Source of the DNA: Moniliella sp. 'wahieum' | Lineage: Eukaryota > Basidiomycota > Moniliellomycetes > Moniliellales > Moniliellaceae | Reading direction: 5' to 3' | Assembly: GCA_003971905.1 (NCBI GenBank) | Contig: RSEE01000010.1 | Span: 496,001 to 560,000, forward strand | DNA length: 64,000 nucleotides | Shown here: piece by piece, positions 34,146-44,646 of the stretch | Layout of the letters: every line of letters starts with the position of its first letter | Position numbering within the stretch: the stretch's first letter is position 1 | The notes under the pieces: generated by a model | Database searches by the model: none | Told to the model about the DNA's origin: nothing | What the model saw: only the letters and a program-made list of their open reading frames with translations | Made by a program: the position numbers and the translations under genes

Positions 34146-35579
34146 ATGCCCGCCTCCTCCTCGTCCCGCCGCCCTCTCCGCCCGGGGCGCATCCGCCCCT
34201 GCGCGTGCTCGCTCTCCACGGCAAGGGCGCCTCCGGCTCCATCATGCGTGCCCAGCTCACCGCGCTCGCCCGGTACACGTCGCTCGAACCCCACCTGGTC
34301 TACGTCGATGCGCCCATGCTCGCCCCCCCGTACCACGGCGTTGAGACCTTCTTCCCCCCGGCGCACCACACCTACCACGCCTGGTACCATGCGCCCTGCC
34401 CTCGCACCATTCGGCAAGCCCATGCCCATCTTCAAGCACTCCTCACCCCCCGCCTGCGCTCCCGCCCAGTGCGCATGTCCACTTCTCCGCCCCTTCCCCC
34501 CCTCCTGCACCCGTTCCCGGCCGACCCCCTCACCATCGCCAGCTCTCACGAAGAGGAAACGTACCCCCCCGACCTCTTTATCCCCCCCCGCTCAACATCC
34601 ATGACGGCGCTGGATGAGCAGAGAGGAGACTATGCGCTTTCGGGTCCCCTATTTGAGCGGCACCACTTCACCGCTTCCAATGACCTAAGTCATTATGTGG
34701 CGTCACCTTCTCCTACCATTGCAGCGCACAGTATCGTATGGAGCCAATCGAGCCACGACAGCCCTCCATGCAGCAACGGGACGGGGAGCTATTCAACCAG
34801 TCCCTCGGACACTCCGCCGCAGTCCAAGTCCCCTCCACGCGAGAGCAGCCCGATTGTTGAGCGCCCGTCGCTGAGCAAACTCCGAACCAAGAAACGTGTC
34901 TCCTTTGGCCCCGAGCCTGACGAGAACGACGACGAGCCACTGTTGCACTCACCGGCATCCACCCAAACGCGGGTGCGCACTGCTTCCCAACTCCGTCCGG
35001 CTTTGGTCCAAACCTTTGCCCCCAGTGGCATGCCAACAGCCCATTTTCCTTCCAAACAGAAGGCGATTGCTACGACGGTGCCATCTGTTTTGCCCAAGGA
35101 TGTGCTGTCATGGCAGGCTACCTGCTCCAGCGTGCGGCAGCCGAGGCGCTAGGGTGCATTCATCTCATGCGGCCTTTGCCCAAGTTTGTCATCTTCATTT
35201 GTACGTCCCCCCCATCAGTTCGTGCCCAGCAGAGCTCTTAAACTGACCACATATAATATGCTCTCTGTTTCAGGTGGCAGTCGCCCCACTCGGCACGGGG
35301 CGGGGCACAGTACGAAAAAGTGGACGCAGATCAAGTTCCCTTTACGGTCCCCGGACGTCTGATTACTGTACCGACACTTCATCTCATTGGGCGTCTGGAC
35401 GGGGCGAGGAACGAGGGCCACGGGCTTGCACGTATGTGTGACCCACGCACTTCGGAGGTGGTTCAATTTGAAGGAGGACATGCACCACCGCGAAAGCAAG
35501 TAGATTTACGGCTGATTGGCCGGCGGTGGAGCGCCTACTGAAGCGCGCGGGACTGGAACTGTTGGCAGAGAAAGAGTGA
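34146..35579 (+). CDS. FSH-family (serine hydrolase fold) protein with large disordered insert; nucleophile replaced
   Basis: FSH proteins are small alpha/beta hydrolases related to yeast Fsh1. Here PPLRVLALHGKGASGSIMRA and PHLVYVDAPMLAP match the first strands and the 'VDAP' loop. A Ser/Pro-rich insert of about 200 residues follows, containing KKRVSFGPEPDEN (RVSF at 34895-34906, a PP1-docking pattern). An intron appears to end at 35060, and the next exon gives YDGAICFAQGCAVMAGYLL, where the family has G-F-S-Q-G: the nucleophilic Ser is Ala. After a 73-nt intron (35201-35273) come VPTLHLIGRLDGARNEG and FEGGHAPP, the usual Asp and His sites, and the end LLKRAGLELLAEKE. The start at 34146 assumes one missing G in 34184-34187; an ATG at 34073 would avoid that. 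At about 450 residues it is nearly twice normal FSH length. Confidence 0.72.
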
Positions 35580-36666
35580 AGAAGAAGGTCGGACGAACTT
35601 TTAGTTCAATATGTATACTCCGTTCACTATAGATATTGCGGGATTTGTTTGCCATTTCCCCACGTTTGACTGTTGCTTTTCTTCGTGTGAGGAAGAAGGC
35701 CTCTTACTTTCCACCTCCGCTCCGCTCCCCCCTTTTCTCTTTCCTTTCCCATCTCCATTGATGCACAGGGCCCCCTCATTGTCCTCTCCTTCCTCTCGCT
35801 CCTTGCATGAATCCCTGTTGGCATACTCTTCCCAGCCCTACCCCAAATCCATATTCTCATCACCTTTTCCTGTATTGTCTTCTTCTTCTCTCTTCGTTTC
35901 CTGTACTCTCCATCTGCGTCAACTCCGACTGACAACAGCATCCACGATCTGTTTACCGCTTCCAAAATGTATCCCACAAGCAACACCATATGCCGCAGCC
36001 TGGTGGCGTCCTCCCATCAAGCCTCAGGTTTGTCACAGCGCTCTAGCTGCTTTTCTCATTCCCTCATTCTCCTTCTCTACCACTCACTCTCTTTTGATTC
36101 CGCCGACGTGTTAATGTGGTGCACACAGCACCCTCCCTCAATCAAAGCCATTATATGTATACTTGAACCACAGTCTGAGACTTCCATATTCCACCCTTGC
36201 CCCGAAGGCTTTTCGGCTCCTGTCATGCGTCACAGTTGATGTCAACTGCCCACGTTCAACCTCGTTCACCATTCACCTGATCTCGTCGACAGGCAGAAGG
36301 GTCGACCTTGCAGTTCTGGATGGAATACAGACCACAGCAGCCAGGCCGCCTCTGTGGCACAGTGGATGGCAGCGCATGGGGGGAAGTGCAGCATCTCAGT
36401 CTACTACTAGCATCAACCTGTCGCAATGGCGTAGGAGCCACACGAGGTCCTCCCACACCACGGTCCATGATCTGAGACGTGGCATTTACGGTCTATCTTC
36501 TACCTCCTCGGTGAAAGGGAGGGGCAGGAGGGACGGGTAGCACGAGGATAAGCATTGTTCTTCCAGCATCAGGGCATGGGGGAGAGGGTAGATTAGTGCG
36601 CGAACGCTACCGAACACAACGGTAGTAGTGATCTAGTGAACATCAATCAGGGCAACAAGACAACCA
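35580..36666. other. Unresolved region with a long pyrimidine-rich leader
   Basis: 35690-35930 is strongly C/T-rich and is followed by ATG 35967 and a possible donor after CAAGCCTCAG, like the start of a gene. The next 500 bases give only short frames with no recognisable domain (a patch reads TLQFWMEYRPQQPGRLCGTV). A lost or very divergent gene is possible. Nothing firm can be called. Confidence 0.4.
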
Positions 36667-38304
36667 TCACGGAATCATGGGCGTAGCGCTGCTTTTCGGG
36701 TGGAGACGAAGGTCATGCATGGTAGCCAACTTCTGCCCTTCGGTCGTGCCCGTGGCCCAGGCACCGTGGACCGAGGCAAACCAGTCGCGGTGGGTGGCTT
36801 CACCCGCAAAGCGAAGCGTATGAGACCAGATTGGGTGGCCGAGCTCCAGCAGGTCCCAGCTCGATGCCGAAGCTTGCGTCGTGTCGCGCGGGGGGATAGG
36901 TGTACGACCCGAGCGCGTGCGGGTCGGTGCGCCAACGGGTGAGAACGGCGTGTTGGAAGGCCGGCGCCTTTTGTCCGGGGGGCAAGAGGGCGGACTGGAG
37001 ACGGGCATGCAGACGATCAAACAGTTCGGCCTCCTTTTCCTTGGGGATGGTCTCCATCACTTCGGCCAGCGTCGGCGGAATAAAGGCCATGAGCACAGGG
37101 TGACCATGGATGCTGGTGTAGTCTTGGATGTGGAAGTGCCGCGACACCACCTCGTCAATCGCTGTCGTCTTCTTCTCCTGCACGGCACCAGGGAAGGTAG
37201 GATTGGCGTCATCCACAATTTCAATCCAGCGGTCCAGATTCCTCTCTCCCTCCTTGGCCCACCAAGACGAAGGGTAATGGAGGATGATCTTGTCGAGCAA
37301 GCCGAATCCGAGACGCTGGATGGAAGCAAGTTTGCGCTGGGGCAACGGCGGGGTAAAGGGCAAGCATTCTTCAAAACACCAAGAGGCAGTGTGCAGACAA
37401 TGTAATCGGCATAGAAGGTCTCTTCCCCTTGGGGGGTGGAGGCCGTAACCGAATGTTTTCCTCCATCTACGCCCTGGGTGACGGCGGTGACACGGTGCTG
37501 GAGCTTAACCTGCCCAGCATGGGCAAAGAACTGGAGAGCCATGTAGTTGATCACCTGTCCAAACCCTTGCGGTACCACCGCATCATCTCCCACTGTCTCC
37601 TCGTCCGTGCCCCACCAGCGAAGAGCGACCTTGTCAATAGGAGCTCCGGTCCACCCTGCCCACATCTCGGGTTGGGCCAGGATGCGTTCCTTGGCGGTGG
37701 CAGGGATGCCGTCCCAGAGCTGGTCCAGCTTGGCTTTGGTCTTCTCCGGGTGCGGGTCCGAGGGCGAGACGTTTCCTAGCAGCGCATGCCACAAACTCAA
37801 ATCGTCCGTCGGCTCCCAGTCGTCCGTACTCTGGCTCAGTTCCGAGAGACGAGCAAAGGTAACCTCGTATGAGTGTTCAAACTCTTTAGATGCCTCGTCC
37901 ATCGGGAGAATAATTTGGCCATGGGAGGTGGAGCGGAGAGTCTGGAGCAGGGTGGGCTCGGTGGGCCGGGCGAGGGAAAAGCCGGGGACGACACCAATGT
38001 AGGCGTTGAGCGGGTTGTTGTCAGCGCCATGGACAAAGGAGGCACCCAAGTCGGCGGGGACACGGGCGGGGTTGAGTTGATAGGGCACGGCCGGGTCCTC
38101 CTTCTGGCCCGTCATGTCAATCGTGTGGATCCGCCCGCCGAGCCGATCCCGGCTTTCCAGCACAGCGACTCGCATCCCGGTCCGGGCCATTTCGCCAGCA
38201 GCTGCCAGGCCCGAGATGCCGCCGCCAATGACGAGGGCATCGTACTCGTTGTGCGAGGGGGCGGAGGCGCTGGTGGTGAGGGCTTTGGGCGCGGTGGGTG
38301 ACAT
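36667..38304 (-). CDS. Flavin amine oxidase, polyamine-oxidase/Fms1-like
   Basis: FAD-dependent enzymes of this group oxidise spermine and related amines. From MSPTAPKALTTSASAP the protein shows the FAD-binding Rossmann fingerprint ALVIGGGISGLAAAGEMA with the acidic end of strand 2 (VLESRDRLGGRIHT), then ADLGASFVHGADNNPLNAYI, PQGFGQVINYMA, IVCTLPLGVLKN, GFGLLDKIILHYPSSWW, and the C-terminal flavin motif HTLRFAGEATHRDWFASVHG with A following. Two frame changes (near 37360 and 36890) interrupt the reading; each is bridged by conserved sequence on both sides. The expected length of about 530-550 residues fits Fms1-type enzymes. Neither a peroxisomal targeting signal nor a SWIRM domain is seen, which argues against an LSD1 histone demethylase. 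The substrate is inferred only. Confidence 0.85.
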
Positions 38305-38999
38305 GTAGGCGATTGGTTCGTGTCGAGGGGCGAGCAGGGGAGAGGCGAGGGACGAAGATGGCCGATGTGACTGACAGCGTCCTCGCAGCGCACACTTTAT
38401 GGGCCGCCCCAAGCCCAGGCACCAATCATCAATCACGCGTCACGCGCAGAAGAAGACGGCACTACGCCAGCCGGGGGAGCACACTGCAGCCATGCGGGGG
38501 GGGGGGCGAACGAGGCCTCGTGGGGGGCATCCAATTGGACTTCTGCGCGTTACGCTTCAAACTGCAAGCACAGATGGCGAACTTGAACGTTCAGCCTGAA
38601 CTGAGCGCGTCCCACCGGCACCGGCGGACCGGCGGACCCCGCGGCTGCCCCGCCTCGCAACACAGGGGCGCCTCTGCGCGTCCAGCGCTTAGATCGGCAA
38701 GTTCAGTAGCAACCCTACCTACCGCCTTGGACGGCATTGCCCCCCCTCCCCGCCGCTCCTTTGCCCGTCGCCCCCCCTCTTCCACACCCTCACCCGTCAC
38801 CCGCACCGCCTTTTCACAGGAGCCCACTATCGACTATCTGTATCAGCGCTACGCGCTACGCGCTCCGAGCTCAACGTGCCTCGGGCGCCAGAGATAAGAA
38901 CCCAACCCCGGCCCTGAGCCTGACGCCTGACGCGTGGGTTCTGAGTATTGAGTCACTGAGTACATGCCTCGCCACTAGTGCTGTCAGCAGAGTGACCGA

Positions 39000-39041
39000 T
39001 GACCAGCCTGACCAGTGACCAGTGACTAGTGCAAGTGACAT
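39000..39041. repeat. TGACNAG heptamer island
   Basis: Units TGACCAG, TGACCAG, TGACCAG, TGACTAG and TGACATG with two short interruptions. The TGAC start is constant while the last three bases vary. Confidence 0.85.
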
Positions 39042-39555
39042 GTGACAACTACTCGTGCAGTGCCAGTGAGATCTGAGACTTCGACCCACGCCAAGCTTGG
39101 CCCCAACTCGCGGTGCTCGATGTGCCTCTGCCGATATACTTGCCGACGAGGCAGAAGCGCAGAGTTAGCTGTGATATCCGAGCCAAAGGACGATGTTGCA
39201 GGGACATGGCACGGTGAGTACTACCAGTGGTCCAGCACCCATCTCGGCGTTTCGTATCAGTACGTTATATCAGTACCAGTACTCAGGGTTCAGGCACACA
39301 TTGTCTTCCGACACTGGCCGTGTATAGAGCCGGGGCCGGCGCATTCCCCCCTACTTTCCACCACCTTCTGACTTGCGAACCCATCTCCTTTGCCTATCGT
39401 CAGCACAGCCCACCAGACCGGTCCGTGGTGTAGAAGACCAGAGAGCAGGCAGTTGATGTGGAGCATTGCATTGCACATGATGAGCTACAACAGAGGCCAG
39501 AGAATCTTCCCGCCCTCCAGGACGGAATATTGCAAGGAGTGGAACGTAGTGAACC

Positions 39556-39584
39556 TGAAGCTCTGAAGCTTGAAGCTTGAAGGT
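39556..39584. repeat. TGAAGCT heptamer island
   Basis: Three exact TGAAGCT units (one preceded by an extra C) and a fourth TGAAGGT. They create AAGCTT palindromes. Confidence 0.85.
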
Positions 39585-39689
39585 TCCGAGCTTGGGCTAC
39601 TGGCGCCACTACACCAGTGTGGCTTCCCACGTGGCGACAGGGTCCTTTATATTCATTGGCTTCTGGCATGTCTTACTCGGAAAACACTT

Positions 39690-40031
39690 GGCCCCCGGGC
39701 GCTGCTGGACGGCGAATCTGAGGTGGGAGAGCACTTTGCCAGGCGCGCCGGGCAGTCGCGGCAGTCGCGGGGTTCGGCAGTGATCTCGTCTCCGGGATTG
39801 ACCTGCCCCACACCTTTCGGTGTGCCCGTGAGGAGCAAGTCGCCCACCTCGAGTGTCATTGCATGTCATGATGCATCCTGGTCCTGTGTAGGCTGCGCGC
39901 CGTCACATGTCGATGGCCAATGTGTGCCCATCAATGTACCCCTTCGTCTTGGCTGCTGCAACGTCCTGTCCCGCCTTGCCCATCCCAACACCCAGCTCGA
40001 CTGGGAATGGGAACCACGTCAGGAACTCATT
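39690..40031 (-). pseudogene. FAH-family (acylpyruvate hydrolase-like) gene with internal deletion
   Basis: Two parts of a fumarylacetoacetate-hydrolase-fold protein lie close together. The upstream part reads FPVELGVGMGKAGQDVAAAK and GYIDGHTLAIDM, which is the metal-site strand of FAHD1-type enzymes ('VELGVVIGK...YIAGYTLAIDMT'). The downstream part reads [20 protein letters not shown] and, in another frame, [14 protein letters not shown]. In intact relatives about 85 residues separate these parts; here only some 35-45 bases do, and the middle (K-G-F-D-x-F segment) is missing. The N-terminal segment before FPVELG also does not match the family. An intron cannot explain the loss, so this is a deleted copy. 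A short direct repeat (GCAGTCGCG twice, 39757-39775) lies in the C-terminal part. Confidence 0.7.
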
Positions 40032-41271
40032 GGCTGGTTCCATCTCATCGATTTGGAGGTGGTGCACCGCACTACCCACCCCCGTCGCCCGCGTCATTCC
40101 ATCTGCATAGAAGGACGATTTATGTCCCGTTGCTAGTGTCCTGACTGTGTGGTTTAGGCGTGGGCGACCGAGAAGGATCGATAGGTTACGAAAACCCCCT
40201 CCGTAAAAATATTTACCTGCTATCACTAGCAATGCGCTGATATCGATCCAGCTTCCAATCCACTGCGGCACTTGGCAAGTTGCAGAAGTAGAGCCAGGTG
40301 TACTCTGATACCATTTCAGTTCCCATCTTTAGGCCCCATCGAACGATCGAGCCTGTCGTCTCTCTCCATGGCGAAGTTCTCAGTCCAAGATGGTGGGCGC
40401 GTGAGAACTGAGCCTCAATCCTGAGCAGAAGCATCCAACACGTGACATCACGGCGCACGTATAATACTACCCAGGTTGGCCAGACAACGTCCATGCTTGC
40501 GTCCGTAGGAATTCATCGATGATTGGTCAGATGGCGGCATTGGAATACTGACTGCGTTGACGTTGATGCTCGGCCCAAGTCGTGTCAAAAGTTGGTCTCT
40601 GCTGAAACGGCTGAAGGCTGAAGCTTGGTACCAGAGAAAGGGATGTGATACACGAGTAAACGTTGGCCGGGGTGCTGGGAGGCAGAGGCGGGGCGAATCG
40701 GCATATGCTAGACCTGCTGCATCGCACAAGCTACAGCAAGTTCTACGCCCTGGGGGTTCCGGCAGTGAACCTTGTGAACCTTGTCTCATTATGCCGTTCA
40801 TATTTAACTTTGAAGAATCCCGCTTGACCAATCATCTCCTCTTCTCTTCTCGCCGTCAACGGTACACCCTACCTCTCACGCACGTATGTCTCCCGGACAC
40901 GGCCTCGTCGCGGCCGGTCCGTACTGGGAAACGGTATTGCGCAATGGGAGCGCTCCCACGCACCAAGAAGCACCAGCACCGATCCGATCCGAGCATCGCA
41001 TCCCTGCTGCGCGCCATGCGGGGCGAACGTCCGCGGCAAACGTCCGCGGCGTGTAGGCTACCATACCCGTGCCCCGATTACGCTGACATGACCAATGGGA
41101 TCGAATCGACCCAGTCTCGGCTGTCGACCCAGTCCCGGCTGGGTCGGCGGCGCCGAAAGCAACCAGTCTGGCTGCCTCCAACCCATCAAGCACTAGGAGT
41201 GGGGGCGTGGGGGTAGAAACCCATGCGTGGCTCGCAATGCGGGCAAGCGACGTGGGCGTTGGAGACGGTTG
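40032..41271. other. Intergenic stretch without a recognised gene
   Basis: The 219-codon frame from 40557 has no motif or codon bias typical of neighbours. Nothing is called. Confidence 0.45.
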
Positions 41272-42253
41272 TTAGCCGGAAGGGACTGGGGAAGGGGACA
41301 AGGCGACGACGGGCGAAGCCGGTGGCGCATCGTCCCACTTGCCTCGGAGCGGGGGCAAGGCCAAGGCAAAGGCGTCGGAGGAAGTGGCTTGGTCCTCGGC
41401 GGGGCTCCATCCTGCTCGGGGAGGCAAGCTTCGTTCAAACGCCATGAGCGCATGCACGAATCCCAGGTTGGGACACGCCTGTCGTCGTTGGCCTACGACA
41501 AAGTCGTACGCGCGTACCCAGGACCAGTGGCGGGCGTGCATCAGGTACGCGACGACGGCCACCACAGACCGGCTTTGGCCAGCAAGACAGTGGACGTACA
41601 CTGGGCTCTGGGCTTGGTGAGCGGCGTCTGGATCAGAGTGCCAGGGGGTAGGCTAGGGGTGAGTGGGGCGCCAAGCGCAGCGCGCTCTCGCGTCTGGGGC
41701 GGAGCAGGTAGGGCAGGACACATACCAAGGAAAACACACGCTTGTCGCATCCCGTCCTCCACCTCGGGCGCATCAACAAAGTCCCGGAGAGGGATGCGGT
41801 GGACGAGGTCAAAGGTGGAAGCAGATGCAGGTTGGGCCATCCGCCGGGGGGGATTTCCTCGGCCATATTGAGGATGCGGCGCACGCCGAGCTGGTGCAGA
41901 CTGCGGACCTGGGCGGGGGTGGTGATGTCAGGTCCGAGGTAGAGAAAGTTGGGGATGATGCAGCTCACCTCCTCCTCCTGCTTGGGTGCAGGGGTGTGGA
42001 GGAGGGGCGCGGTGTTGAGTCGGGTGAGCTGTGGGCGGCGTGTTTTGAGGGGGGGGGCGAGGGAGGGAGCGCGGCGGGGAGCGGGGGAGGGCGGGACAAG
42101 GGAGGGGGAGCCGAGCGGGCTGCTGGGCTGGCTGGAACGGGGGGGGAGATCGGCCCAAGGACGGCGCTCATGGCGCTCGTGGGGGGGGGACGGGATGCCT
42201 GGGCGGGAGTACGGGGAGGCAGGGCGACGGGGGAGGCGAGCGGGACGCTTCAT
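41272..42253 (-). CDS. Dual-specificity protein phosphatase (MAP-kinase-phosphatase type)
   Basis: A Pro/Arg-rich head of about 90 residues (from MKRPARLPRRPASPYSRPG) is followed by the DSP domain: CIIPNFLYLGPDITTP, QLGVRRILNMAEEIPPGGWP, FDLVHRIPLRDFVDAPEVED (general-acid Asp region), and the active-site loop YVHCLAGQSRSVVAVVAYLM, matching H-C-x5-R-S. An intron at 41628-41725 (98 nt, GTATGT to ATCCAG) joins CVFL to DAAHQAQSP just before the loop. One frame change occurs near 41815-41825. The C-terminal AYDFVVGQRRQACPNLGF matches the 'V...R....PN.GF' end of the domain. Overall plan resembles fungal Msg5/Pmp1-like MAPK phosphatases, which turn off cell-wall or pheromone MAP kinases. The target is inferred. 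Confidence 0.85.
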
Positions 42254-42510
42254 GTGCGGGGGCGGATGGAGGAGGAGGCGGTTGGGGGGGCAGGCGGCGG
42301 GAGAGTGGTGTGGACCCAAGCTGGGCCAGAAGGCCAAGGCCCAATCATAATCACCGCCCAGCCGCAGCTGGAGCATGGCATGCGTCCTGGGCCAGCAGGC
42401 AGGCACTTAGGCACACTATGCCTATGCCTAGGCACGACGCACTGCACCCGCAGGACGGGCAATGGGACGCAGCGCACGCCAGGCACCGCAGTGGCACTGC
42501 CAGGGCCAGT

Positions 42511-42538
42511 GTCACGCGTCACGCGTCACATGTCACAT
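42511..42538. repeat. GTCACNN heptamer island
   Basis: Four consecutive heptamers: GTCACGC twice, then GTCACAT twice. The first pair creates two ACGCGT hexamers. Confidence 0.9.
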
Positions 42539-42748
42539 GCATCCGCCTCAGCAGCGCTCTGCCTGCGCTGCGCTGCGCTGCCCTCGGCTGCCGCGGCGCC
42601 TGCAGCGGCCCAGCTTGCTCCAGCATGCAGCACTCCAGCACCCCAGTGCCCCCGCGCCCAAGCGCTCCAGCCTGCTCCCGCCCGCTCCAGCCCCCAGTCG
42701 TCGGAGCTGCGGAGAAGGGCGGACCGATCGGTGGCGGCGGCGGGTAAA

Positions 42749-42788
42749 CAAACGCTACAACGCTACAACGCTACAACGCTACAACGCT
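42749..42788. repeat. ACAACGCT octamer array
   Basis: Four exact ACAACGCT units preceded by a near copy. This is the one clear 8-bp array and so an exception to the 7-bp rule. Confidence 0.9.
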
Positions 42789-44646
42789 AACGTTGCATGG
42801 CCAACCGTAGCGTTACATGTTACCCCGGCAGAATAACCGGTGACTGAAAATCAAGTCACTAGCGAACCAGCAACTCCGGAATGGTACCAGAATCCCAGCC
42901 TCGCGCACCGCCCATGCCTCCCTTGCGCTCCGTCTTGCCCCCTCTTTCTGCTGCGTTCGCCCCCCCCCCCATTTATTTGTTCCAGCCGCAGCGTTCCACA
43001 CGTTCCACGTCACACACTACACATGCCCACGCTCCACCGCATCCGCGGTAGGATGCTCGATGATGGATATTGTGTCGATGATACCAGCTGTCCCCGCGCT
43101 CCGCTGGCACCCGGCCACCCTGCCTTTGGTCCTCGGTTGCGTTCGCCTCAGTAAAGCTAGTAAGACGTTACCCGGTGACCGGTGCCGGTGAAGGGTGAAG
43201 CTCGGTACTCGTGTGATCAATATTCAATGCCAATGCCCCTCAACCAGCCCGGAGCTCTTTCCGTTGGCCCGCCTAACGTCTACCTCTACCACACTACCGA
43301 GAGAGTCCACCAGACGCAGTGCTCGGCCAGCCGGCCAGGCCTGCCTCAGGCCTCAGGGCCATCTCGTCTTGAAATACGAGTGATGCGTTCGGGGGATACC
43401 CCTTCGGCGTATAGGTTTGCCTGGACCGGGGTGGGTGGGGGGTGTTGGGCATGGACGACGGCGTAAATTACACCCGTACGGCAGAGTCTGTGGTAATGGA
43501 AATGGAAATGGCAGGAGAACAGGACATGTGACATGCATGTGACCCAGGCACGGCAGATGAAAATACGGGGGTGCCAGCGTCGAGCGCGCCAAACCTCCAG
43601 AGCTCCGCTACGTTGCGGCAGGGGGGCAGCCACCGTCGCCTGGGGCCGCAGAGGGCACTAGACGGCAGCTCCTGGCTGACCAGTGATGGGATTGCCCGCT
43701 GAACGGTGACCGGTGACCATGTGAATTTTCAGGTTTAAAATTTAATTCAGGGCCATTTATTGGATCGTGGCGCCAACGCCATGCCAACGCCAACGCTTTT
43801 TGCCGCCCAGCCCCAGTCCCTCGGGCATTGGCTGCGTGTGCCGAGGTCAAACGAGGGGACTTGTACTTGCCACGGGCGTGGGGGAGGGATCGCTTCCGCC
43901 CGGTTGAACGTGACGTGCGTCTGGGCCTGAGGATCTGAGACCCCAGCGCCTCAGCGCCCCAGCCTGAATAAGGAAGGCACCGAGTCGAAGCGGCGCTGGG
44001 ATCTGAGAGCCAGGCTGCGCCGTGGGCTACCAGACGCGCTGATCGCTCCGTTGATCGACAACATGAGTCGATCATGCCCATGAGAGATTGTCGGTTGCAA
44101 CAAGTCCCCTGCATCGTGAGGGCGTCAGACATGTGACCGACGATCGTGTCCATCCCGGTCGCACCACAGCCGCATCTGCCGCCCCCCACAGTCCGAGCTG
44201 AGAAGCTCCCGCCAGCGCCGCACCTTCCCTGGCAAGCCCATCAGATTCGTCCAACCCTTCCTCTGCATTACCTGATGCCTCAGGGCCTCAGGCGTGACAC
44301 GTCTCATCGAGCATTCTCGTCAGGCATCCCTCCCCCATCTCTCTCCAGGGTAGCTCAGGGGAGTAGGAGTACTGAGGATCTGAGTGCTTTCTTCGTCTGC
44401 CTAATTAAAAGCCGGGCCAAGCCTGGCCAAATGCCAGACCCGTATAGCCGCTTCTGCTCGCTCCACACGCCGAGAATCCGCCAGCCCGCTTGCCTCTTCT
44501 GCAGACGACGAATAAACAATGTTATACCTAGCACAGCTCCACATCCAACATTCCAGCCTCCCGCATCTGGCCACCGCAACCAAGCCCCATCCGGCACCAT
44601 GCACCATGCACCAGCCCCCTGCTCCACGGACCGTCTGTGCCAGCGG

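Larger units (their letters stand above)
38305..39689. other. Spacer with heptamer islands
   Basis: Contains TGACCAG/TGACTAG/TGACATG heptamers at 39000-39041 and TGAAGCT heptamers at 39556-39584. The 199-codon frame at 38298 overlaps the amine-oxidase promoter and has no motif. Confidence 0.5.
42254..44646. other. Gene-poor spacer with tandem repeats
   Basis: Holds GTCACGC/GTCACAT heptamers at 42511-42538 and an octamer array at 42749-42788, plus GACCGGTGACC words near 43170 and 43700. No conserved protein was recognised on either strand in 2.4 kb. Confidence 0.5.

Noticed and set aside
41663-42790. 375-codon plus-strand ORF rich in Gly
   Set aside because: Antisense to the dual-specificity phosphatase head; composition-driven.
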